Source of the DNA: a bacterium
GTDB taxonomy: Bacteria; UBP7; UBA6624
Reading direction: 5' to 3'
Assembly (NCBI GenBank): GCA_014384545.1
Contig: JACNFQ010000009.1
Span: forward strand, 1-11,748
Length of the DNA: 11,748 bases
Positions 1 to 5,397 of this stretch are shown piece after piece. The notes below the pieces were generated by a model, which searched no databases, had not been told where the DNA came from, and was given only the letters and a program-made list of their open reading frames with translations. The translations under genes were made by a program, and so were the position numbers. How positions within the stretch are numbered: position 1 is the first letter of the stretch; every line of letters starts with the position of its first letter.

Positions 1-598
1 CTAACCACTTATCTCGAGACGATCGCAAGGGGCTAATCTCCTTCCTAACCCTATCCACAAGAATCTCTGCGCCGGCACCGGGCATGCTCTTATACCCTGC
101 CTCTTTCATGGCGCCAAAAACCTCTCTATAGGTCATCCCTTCCTTCTTTGCCACCCATTCAATCTCTGCCGAGGACAAACTGTGGATATCTACTGTGGGG
201 AATTGGGTAGAAACAGCTTTGAAGATGCGTAGATAATCCCTTAGTCTGTATTGGGGATTGACGCCTCCTTGCAAAAGAAGTTGGGTACCGCCCTCTGCAA
301 CCAACGCCTCTACACGTTCTAAGATCTGTTCAAGGGTGAGGTCGTATGCTTCTGGTGTTTTAGGAAGAGTATAGAAAGCACAGAACTTACAAAGTACATT
401 ACATACATTGGTGTAGTTTAGGTTTTCGTCCACGACAAAGGTGCCTAGGTTTTCAGGGTTGTGGCGTAGACGCGCTTCATTCGCCAATAACCCCAGAACA
501 GGAAGGGCGGCATCCGCAAACAGAGAGATACCCTCCTCCCAGGAGAGTCGATACCCTTCTTGGGCACCTCTTACAGCCTCTTCTAATAGAGAGCTCAT
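1..598 (-). CDS. mqnC: Cyclic dehypoxanthinyl futalosine synthase MqnC, 3' part cut off by window edge
   Basis: This is a radical SAM enzyme that cyclises dehypoxanthine futalosine to the cyclic form, in the cytoplasmic futalosine route to menaquinone. The first 199 residues are visible, in one open frame to the left edge. The SAM iron-sulfur motif is CNVLCKFC (Cys66, Cys70, Cys73), set in NYTNVC...CAFYT, which is typical of MqnC. LLLQGGVNP (about 108-115) and SMPGAGAEILVDRV (about 171-184) are further family blocks, and ISPLRSSRDKWL closes the visible part. The family is usually about 350-380 residues, so roughly half is missing. The ATG overlaps the TGA of mqnA in an ATGA tetranucleotide, which indicates translational coupling. 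It is the last visible gene of the ubiX-mqnE-mqnA-mqnC operon. MqnE is the closest relative but is present separately, so the assignment is secure. Confidence 0.93.
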   Translation of the reverse strand, partial: MSSLLEEAVRGAQEGYRLSWEEGISLFADAALPVLGLLANEARLRHNPENLGTFVVDENLNYTNVCNVLCKFCAFYTLPKTPEAYDLTLEQILERVEALVAEGGTQLLLQGGVNPQYRLRDYLRIFKAVSTQFPTVDIHSLSSAEIEWVAKKEGMTYREVFGAMKEAGYKSMPGAGAEILVDRVRKEISPLRSSRDKWL

Positions 599-1374
599 CC
601 CTTTCTCTTTGCTATCCGTCTAAGAATCGGAGAGGCCGCCTCTTTAAAGTGATGCCAGCCATCCTCTTCCTCTCCCGCCAACTTGACTTGATACGACTTG
701 AGATACTGCTTGACGATTCGGGGCCCCACTCCAGCAACACTCTCTATAGCTTTCGCTACATCACTGGGATTCGATTGTCCCCATTCCCAACTTGCCCAAA
801 GTGCCTCTTCTACTTCTCCAGCCCGTGCGTGAGCATCTGAACGATCTCTTAGACACCAAAATGCAAAGGGCATCGCGGTGCCTGTTTCAGTAGCCCATCG
901 CGTTCCCAAGTCCTCAAAGAATGGGAACCTGCCCTCTTCACGCCACCGCAACGCCTGGTCGCCAATCGCCAACACACTGGGTGCCTTTCTGGGGTCGCCT
1001 GGAGATAACAGATTAGGCTCTCTTCCAAATGCCTTTTCCCATAAGACACGAAGTAATAAGGGCGTCGTTACGCCTGAAGAGAGATTCCGAATGGGGTGCC
1101 GCCCCAAGGCACTCCAAGGGCGATCGCTAAAGACCCCCACACTCATTACAGGTCCTCTAGCAGAAATCCCCCACCCCATCAAGGGTTGGGCATAGGGCAT
1201 ATCCAAAAGTGCCCCCACCGAAAGCAACCCCGCATCAAAGAGACCCTTTTTCCAACCACGTGCAATCTCTCGGGGGGTACCCACCACAGTTTCAAAGGGG
1301 TGGTCAACCTCCCCTCTCTCTAACCCCAAAGTAAGGGGATAGCGGTTGGCAAATCCAATAAGGCTTGTTCGCAC
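595..1374 (-). CDS. mqnA: Chorismate dehydratase MqnA (menaquinone futalosine pathway)
   Basis: MqnA removes water from chorismate to give 3-enolpyruvylbenzoate, the entry step of the futalosine pathway. The 259-residue protein has the usual length and the periplasmic-binding-protein-like fold of the MqnA/MqnD family. The N-terminus has FANRYPLTLGL, followed by GISARGPVMSVGVFSDRP (about 69-86), the block LAIGDQALRW and then FEDLGTRWATETGTAMPFAFW. The last two are typical of MqnA rather than MqnD. The start is GTG at 1374. An in-frame TAG lies only four codons upstream (1384-1386), so no longer start is possible. An overlapping ATG at 1376 is in the wrong frame. A TAGAAT hexamer ends 6 nt before GTG and no Shine-Dalgarno sequence is seen, which suggests a leaderless transcript in addition to read-through from mqnE 39 nt upstream. 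The 3' end overlaps mqnC by 4 nt. Confidence 0.92.
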   Translation of the reverse strand: MRTSLIGFANRYPLTLGLERGEVDHPFETVVGTPREIARGWKKGLFDAGLLSVGALLDMPYAQPLMGWGISARGPVMSVGVFSDRPWSALGRHPIRNLSSGVTTPLLLRVLWEKAFGREPNLLSPGDPRKAPSVLAIGDQALRWREEGRFPFFEDLGTRWATETGTAMPFAFWCLRDRSDAHARAGEVEEALWASWEWGQSNPSDVAKAIESVAGVGPRIVKQYLKSYQVKLAGEEEDGWHHFKEAASPILRRIAKRKG

Positions 1375-1380
1375 ATCCCC

Positions 1381-1386
1381 ATTCTA
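1381..1386 (-). promoter_or_regulatory. Leaderless-type -10 element of mqnA (TAGAAT)
   Basis: On the minus strand, TCTAGAAT is followed by exactly 6 nt and then the GTG of mqnA. The same hexamer and spacing recur at ubiX and ubiD. No TTGACA-like box is seen at the expected distance. Instead that position is occupied by the short palindrome CCCCTTTAGGGG. Transcription from this site would start at or next to the start codon. The hexamer also contains the in-frame TAG that fixes the mqnA start. Confidence 0.6.
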
Positions 1387-1398
1387 GAACTGGTACAT

Positions 1399-1410
1399 CC
1401 CCTAAAGGGG
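1399..1410. repeat. Short palindrome CCCCTAAAGGGG between mqnE and mqnA
   Basis: Four G-C pairs flank a TAAA loop, in the 39-nt gap just after the mqnE TAA stop. It lies over the place where a -35 box for the mqnA -10 element would sit. It could be a small operator or a weak hairpin after mqnE. No T-tract follows on the minus strand, so it is unlikely to be an efficient terminator. Confidence 0.35.
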
Positions 1411-1413
1411 GTC

Positions 1414-2577
1414 TTATAGGGGGGAAAGGAGGGAAGCAGATGCTTGCTTCAGGACTTGACGAGAAGGGGCAGGATTGTAGATGCTGTCTACAGGTGTCGC
1501 CTCACGCCCTGCCTCGGCAAGGAGGCGCGCCAAGTGGCTAGCTGTAAATGCATTGTCGGAGTAACCCGCCGCCTCACGAGCGATCTCTTCATCTAAGCTG
1601 GCTCCGCCAATGTCATCCACGCCATAGGAGAGGAGTGTTTGGGTCATGCGGGGTCCTTGATAGGTCCAGAGGATGCGGATATGTGGAAAATTATCCAGAA
1701 AAATCCGTGAGAGGGCAAAGATGCGTGCGTCGTAAGTGCCTGTGGTGCCGTGAACTTTCCCTTCTAGCTTCGTGTTGGCGGGGAGGAATGCTAGGGGGAT
1801 AAGGGCAAGGAACCCCCCCGTTTCATCTTGGGCGTTTCGGAGCATATCCAGATGATGCACAATCTCGTGGGGCTCTTCTAGGGTTCCGTACAGCATCGTG
1901 GCGTTGCTATGTAGCCCCATTCGGTGGGCCGTTTGGTGAATCTCAATCCACTCTTCAGCACTCTCTTTGTTCTTAGCGATGAGGTTGCGGACTCGGGGGT
2001 GGAAGAGTTCCGCTCCTCCACCAGGAACGCTACCTAATCCCCACGTTTGGAATTTCTCTAATAGTGCATGGGGGGTAAGACGGTGGAGTTTGGCGATGTA
2101 GCGAATCTCAATGGCGGTAAACCCCTGAATAAAAATGTGGGGTGCCCGATCGCGAATCGTCGTAAGCAACCATTCGTAATACCCCAAGTCAAGCCTAGGG
2201 GTAATGCCCCCCACGATGTGAATCTCCCATGCGCCTTGGCGAACCGCTTCATCAATACGCTTTATAAGATCATCTCCTTCTACGACATAAGCTTCGGGGT
2301 GCAGGCGTTTGGGTTGAAAAGGGCGCTTCCAAGCACAGAGGTCGCAGTCTAAGATACATTCGTTGGTGTGGTTGATGTTGGCACTGTTACCGTAGAACGC
2401 CTTTCCCCCCCATCGTTTTCTTCGGGCATAATCTGCCATCATTCCCAAAGCAGAAAGGTCGCCCTCGCAGATTAGCCTGACCCCTTCGTTAAGGGTCAGT
2501 CGCTCACCCGCACGAACTTTCGTCCAAGCCCACCCATCTGGGTGGTTTTTCAGGAGCAAGTCAATCGTATTAGGCAT
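1414..2577 (-). CDS. mqnE: Aminodeoxyfutalosine synthase MqnE
   Basis: MqnE is a radical SAM enzyme that joins the adenosyl part of SAM to 3-enolpyruvylbenzoate, giving 6-amino-6-deoxyfutalosine. The cluster motif is CILDCDLC (Cys74, Cys78, Cys81) inside NINHTNEC...CAWKRPF. The blocks IHIVGGITP, ALLEKFQTWGLGSVPGGGAELF and HSNATMLYGTLEEPHEIVHHL are all characteristic of the MqnE/MqnC group. GGGAELF followed by NATMLYG, with a 387-residue length, fits MqnE. I place the start at ATG 2577 (MPNTIDLLL), which overlaps the ubiX stop in ATGCCTAA (8 nt). A longer reading to 2655 would add 26 residues lying entirely inside ubiX in another frame, with no family resemblance. AAAGG abuts the ATG too closely to be a normal ribosome-binding site, so coupling to ubiX termination is likely. 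Using MqnE implies that a deaminase/hydrolase step (MqnB or MTAN) is encoded elsewhere. Confidence 0.92.
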   Translation of the reverse strand: MPNTIDLLLKNHPDGWAWTKVRAGERLTLNEGVRLICEGDLSALGMMADYARRKRWGGKAFYGNSANINHTNECILDCDLCAWKRPFQPKRLHPEAYVVEGDDLIKRIDEAVRQGAWEIHIVGGITPRLDLGYYEWLLTTIRDRAPHIFIQGFTAIEIRYIAKLHRLTPHALLEKFQTWGLGSVPGGGAELFHPRVRNLIAKNKESAEEWIEIHQTAHRMGLHSNATMLYGTLEEPHEIVHHLDMLRNAQDETGGFLALIPLAFLPANTKLEGKVHGTTGTYDARIFALSRIFLDNFPHIRILWTYQGPRMTQTLLSYGVDDIGGASLDEEIAREAAGYSDNAFTASHLARLLAEAGREATPVDSIYNPAPSRQVLKQASASLLSPL

Positions 2578-3184
2578 CCTTTGAAATCTCGGTGGGCAAA
2601 CCCCAAGGAGGGAGCAGAGAGTGGACAATCCCAAGGGCATCCAAGACGCGTGCAACGACGCTATCTACCAAGTCCTCCACACTTTCCACCCCTTGGTAGA
2701 ACGTTGGGTTGGCATCCACAATTGTGGCGCCAAACCTAGAGAGCGTGAGGAGGTTTTCTAGGTGGATGGGCGATAGGGGGGTTTCTCGTGGGACTACCAC
2801 CAAAGGTCGACCCTCTTTAATCGTGACATCAGCAGCACGGTGAAGCAAGTTTGCCGTAACACCATGGGCGATATGCCCTAATGAACCCATAGAACAGGGA
2901 ATTATCACCATTCCTTGTGTCTTGTGGGTGCCACTGGCGATTCCTGCCGACATATCTGTAGAAGGTTGCCAAGTAAGATGAGGACCATACCTAGCCCTGA
3001 GGGTTTCTTGGGGGGATTTTCCCAGCTCAAGACCCAACTCGTGGTTTAGGAGATACCGCCCCCACTTACTAGCAACTACAGGAGAAGGAATCTTTGCTTT
3101 ACCCAAATGGCGAAGCAACCGATCGGCATATAGGGCACCAGAAGCACCCGTAATCCCAACGACTACAGGGAGGGAGTCTCTCAT
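2570..3184 (-). CDS. ubiX: Flavin prenyltransferase UbiX (MqnM role)
   Basis: UbiX attaches dimethylallyl phosphate to FMN to make prenylated FMN, the cofactor of UbiD-type decarboxylases. Here it probably serves the UbiD homologue at 9962-11413. The 204-residue protein has the nucleotide loop GITGASGALYA (10-20), VVASKWGRYLL (about 36-46), the PCSMGSLGHIAHG block (96-108) and LLHRAADVTIKEGRPLVVVP followed by RETPLSP (114-139), all signatures of the UbiX/Pad1 flavoproteins. The C-terminus carries about 15 extra residues after the usual end. It heads the operon ubiX-mqnE-mqnA-mqnC and overlaps mqnE by 8 nt. A TAGAAT hexamer ends 6 nt before the ATG and no Shine-Dalgarno sequence is present, so its mRNA is probably leaderless. 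The menaquinone role is inferred from the neighbours; the enzyme family itself is clear. Confidence 0.93.
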   Translation of the reverse strand: MRDSLPVVVGITGASGALYADRLLRHLGKAKIPSPVVASKWGRYLLNHELGLELGKSPQETLRARYGPHLTWQPSTDMSAGIASGTHKTQGMVIIPCSMGSLGHIAHGVTANLLHRAADVTIKEGRPLVVVPRETPLSPIHLENLLTLSRFGATIVDANPTFYQGVESVEDLVDSVVARVLDALGIVHSLLPPWGLPTEISKDA

Positions 3185-3190
3185 ATCAGG

Positions 3191-3196
3191 ATTCTA
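3191..3196 (-). promoter_or_regulatory. Leaderless-type -10 element of ubiX (TAGAAT)
   Basis: TCTAGAAT lies 6 nt upstream of the ubiX ATG on the minus strand, matching mqnA and ubiD base for base. A TTGAAA occurs 15 nt further upstream and could act as a somewhat close -35 box. It lies downstream of the terminator that ends the thioredoxin-like transcript, as expected for a new transcription unit. Confidence 0.62.
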
Positions 3197-3250
3197 GACT
3201 TAGCTCGCCTATTTCAATCCCTTTCCCCCTCCCCAACCCCGAACACCAAT

Positions 3251-3289
3251 AGAGAACAAAAGCGTGGAACCCCCCGACACATACCACGC
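3251..3289 (-). terminator. Intrinsic terminator after the thioredoxin-like gene
   Basis: Read on the minus strand, GCGTGG (3289-3284) pairs with CCACGC (3267-3262) and is followed at once by TTTTGTT (3261-3255). It sits 33 nt after the thioredoxin-like stop codon and before the ubiX promoter. The loop of 16 nt is longer than usual and contains one arm of a second stem (see the neighbouring entry). Confidence 0.55.
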
Positions 3290-3311
3290 CTTGCCATATG
3301 CGGGGGGTGGT
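3269..3311 (-). other. Alternative hairpins competing with the terminator
   Basis: Two further pairings overlap the terminator. ACCCCCCG (3308-3301) pairs perfectly with CGGGGGGT (3276-3269). ACCACCCC (3311-3304) pairs with GGCGTGGT (3290-3283) at 7 of 8 positions and would hide the 5' arm of the terminator stem. The second is laid out like an antiterminator hairpin. Whether it functions is unknown; GC-rich tracts are common in this window, so chance pairing is a real alternative. Confidence 0.3.
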
Positions 3312-3322
3312 GCCGCAGCGGG

Positions 3323-3847
3323 TTAAAGAGCAGCTTGAATAGCGGCTGCCATTTCTGCAGCAGACATGCCCGGGGCTAAACGCGCAACGACTTCCATCGT
3401 TTCAGGATCTACAACGATGGCGTATCCCGTACCCACTGCATTCTCCATATAAACCTGCCATAGGCCCATTTCTGCCACGGATTCTTCGGCACGGGCTGTC
3501 GTCTTTTCATTCGTGAGGTCCAGATCCAAGAAATGAACTCGTTCGGGGAAGTCTGCTGCCATCGCAATGCGTAAATCGGGTTCCATCACCTTACATAGGG
3601 TGCACCAATCTGCCTTGTAATAAAGTGTTACCAATGCTGGGGGCAACAGCTTGGCGGCACCTACTGTCTGGGATGTGGTCGTTTGAATAGGGGGTGGGGC
3701 TGGGGGTGGACTGGACGGATTTGAAGAGGACTTCCAGAGAAAGAACCCCCCGCCTAAGAAGAGTAGGAGTAGCCAAACAGGGCTCCTAAACGATGGGCAA
3801 AAGAGGCATGGTCGTGTGGTCGTTCTTGGGGAGTCTTCGTGGGTCAT
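3323..3847 (-). CDS. Membrane-anchored thioredoxin-like protein
   Basis: The 174-residue protein has a short N-terminal tail (1-22) and one hydrophobic segment (about 23-38, VWLLLLFLGGGFFLW). A Ser/Pro/Thr-rich linker (39-65) follows, then a thioredoxin-fold domain to the end. The active-site-like motif is YKADWCTLCKVMEP, with Cys82 and Cys85. The anchor and linker suggest the domain faces the periplasm, where it could reduce or shuffle disulfides. Two things are odd. The loop before the fourth strand reads AVGTGYAIVVD and lacks the cis-proline that thioredoxins normally have there. A second CxxC (Cys14-Leu-Phe-Cys17) precedes the membrane segment. It starts 44 nt after the PNGase-like gene ends, with its own TAGTGT element 6 nt before the ATG. 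A redox job for its cysteine-rich neighbours is inference. I cannot name an exact subfamily (DsbD C-terminal-like or TlpA-like are possible). Confidence 0.75.
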   Translation of the reverse strand: MTHEDSPRTTTRPCLFCPSFRSPVWLLLLFLGGGFFLWKSSSNPSSPPPAPPPIQTTTSQTVGAAKLLPPALVTLYYKADWCTLCKVMEPDLRIAMAADFPERVHFLDLDLTNEKTTARAEESVAEMGLWQVYMENAVGTGYAIVVDPETMEVVARLAPGMSAAEMAAAIQAAL

Positions 3848-3853
3848 GGTGCT

Positions 3854-3859
3854 ACACTA
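3854..3859 (-). promoter_or_regulatory. Leaderless-type -10 element of the thioredoxin-like gene (TAGTGT)
   Basis: TAGTGT ends exactly 6 nt before the ATG at 3847. It keeps the TA...T skeleton of a -10 box, and no Shine-Dalgarno sequence lies between it and the start. It is a weaker match than the TAGAAT of the menaquinone genes. A small inverted repeat GTGAT-N4-ATCAC (3882-3895) overlaps the upstream stop codon. Confidence 0.45.
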
Positions 3860-3891
3860 ACGCGAAGTTTCAGGGGGGTGTGTGATTCGTA

Positions 3892-5388
3892 TCACGATGG
3901 GTCAAGTTCGGTCCACAAGATTAGCCAACTGTGCAGATTGATGGATGCCTGGAAATCGTTCCCATCTACCAAAGGGACAGGTTGGTAAGGTTTACTCTTG
4001 TACAACGCATGGTACGAGAATCTGTTGAGTCCCCTGACTAGATAAGGGGTGGCATCAATACTGAAGGGGGGTAAATCCCAACCTGGGCACCAGTACGCTC
4101 TACCATAGGGCCATGTCCCAAACTGGTTGGGCACCACACCCTCGCTAACGAGATTGTGACACCCCAAATCTGTCCCTGCTTTGGGATCTTCCAACAGGGG
4201 GAGAGCATTCCCGTTTATCTCAAATTGGTGTTGATGATTGCAAAACTCGGCACAGTTCGCTTCGTCATCCCCAAAGCCATGTCCCGAAAGCAACCCTACA
4301 ACCTTGGCTCGGCGGAACCCATCAGGAACCGAAAAGATCTTCAGGGGTTGGCTGGGGTTGTAGCCCCCATGGAACGCGCCGCCGGTCCATAGGGGTATCG
4401 CTTCTGTAGGACGTGGTCCTTCCACCGTAGATAACCGAAACTTCAAGTTAAGAATATAGGCAGATTCGCCTGTGGGTACCTTGAAGCGGAAACGTCTTTC
4501 CCCCCCCTCTTTTAAGAAGGCAAGCATCGGTGTAATATCGCTTACCCATCTGCCGCGACGATGGTACGTGGATATCCAACGCGCAAGAGGTTGGTTGCAG
4601 GGTGCATCTTGTTCTAGACTACAGAGGAAGAGGTTTGTGGTGTGGTCCCATTCGGGGCAACCCGCATCTGAATTTCCTGGGCAAGCCATCTCTAGATCCA
4701 CTTCCAAATGGTTGTAGTTCATCAATATTTCGGTGGGGGGAAAGATCGCAGTGCCCTGAATCTCTGAACCCCATCCCCCACGAATCTCATCACCTTCAAA
4801 AAGAGGTACGACTTCAACGCCCTCTTCCCCATCAAGCCGAGCATCCAACGCATCCTCCCAAAGGAAATGCGCCCACTCCTTGGTAACGAGCCGCCACTCG
4901 GGACCCGATTCGGCAAAGGGAATCAAGAGCAATCCGGGTTCCCGTAATCTCCCCTGCCCATCAACGAGGAATCCCGCCTTGCCAGCACGCCACGCTAACC
5001 CTGCGGAAAGAATCTCACTTGCCGCTCCTTCCCATTGGGCGCCAGCGACCGCAGAAAAATGGATACGACCTTTCCATTCAGCCGCGATGGTGGGGGGCAT
5101 CTCATTGAGACTTTCCTCTATCCGTTCTTGAATCCCCTCCATCGCGGCTTCCCAATCTGGCCCATCCGCTACAAAGAGGAGCTGAACATGGGGAGGGGCA
5201 TTCTCTAGAAGGGGAAGGACGGGGGATTCCCAAAGTTGGGTAAGTCTCTCATCCTCTGTTTGGGTGCGTAGTACAGTTAGCCATTTAGCCTCTCCCTCTG
5301 CAAACCTAACCTCGCCTGATGTGGTTGGAAAGAAAAGTTCAGGCGCTTGTTGAAACCAAGATAGCAAGGCAAGAACGAAATAGACCAC
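3892..5388 (-). CDS. Secreted PNGase F-like protein (peptide-N-glycosidase F family, N- and C-terminal jelly-roll domains)
   Basis: PNGase F hydrolyses the bond between asparagine and N-linked GlcNAc. The 498-residue protein has a short signal-like start (MVYFVLALLSWFQQA), an extra N-terminal region (about 25-200), then the two PNGase F domains (about 205-345 and 350-495). Compared from memory with the flavobacterial enzyme, the catalytic Asp60 corresponds to Asp248 in CPEWDH and Glu206 to Glu381 in NCAEFCNHQH. All three disulfide pairs have counterparts: Cys236/Cys244, Cys379/Cys383 and Cys410/Cys434 (GTWPYGRAYWCPG). The position of Glu118 appears to be non-acidic (FKVPTG region) and Arg61 is His249, so substrate or rate may differ. 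The extra region contains LLFVADGPDW and FLVDGQGRL, reminiscent of a thioredoxin or peroxiredoxin fold, but has no cysteines. The start is GTG at 5388, 9 nt after the TAG of the upstream gene and in the same frame. No Shine-Dalgarno sequence is seen, so reinitiation is likely. Confidence 0.8.
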   Translation of the reverse strand: MVYFVLALLSWFQQAPELFFPTTSGEVRFAEGEAKWLTVLRTQTEDERLTQLWESPVLPLLENAPPHVQLLFVADGPDWEAAMEGIQERIEESLNEMPPTIAAEWKGRIHFSAVAGAQWEGAASEILSAGLAWRAGKAGFLVDGQGRLREPGLLLIPFAESGPEWRLVTKEWAHFLWEDALDARLDGEEGVEVVPLFEGDEIRGGWGSEIQGTAIFPPTEILMNYNHLEVDLEMACPGNSDAGCPEWDHTTNLFLCSLEQDAPCNQPLARWISTYHRRGRWVSDITPMLAFLKEGGERRFRFKVPTGESAYILNLKFRLSTVEGPRPTEAIPLWTGGAFHGGYNPSQPLKIFSVPDGFRRAKVVGLLSGHGFGDDEANCAEFCNHQHQFEINGNALPLLEDPKAGTDLGCHNLVSEGVVPNQFGTWPYGRAYWCPGWDLPPFSIDATPYLVRGLNRFSYHALYKSKPYQPVPLVDGNDFQASINLHSWLILWTELDPS

Positions 5389-5397
5389 TAGGGTTGC

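Noticed and set aside
2578-2655. Longer N-terminus for MqnE starting at 2655
   Set aside because: The added 26 residues lie wholly inside ubiX in another frame and do not resemble any MqnE; the ATG at 2577 overlapping the ubiX stop is the natural start.
3262-3308. H-type pseudoknot formed by the two GC-rich stems downstream of the thioredoxin-like gene
   Set aside because: The connecting loops would be 11, 7 and 1 nt, and a 1-nt loop cannot comfortably span an 8-bp stem; mutually exclusive hairpins are more plausible.
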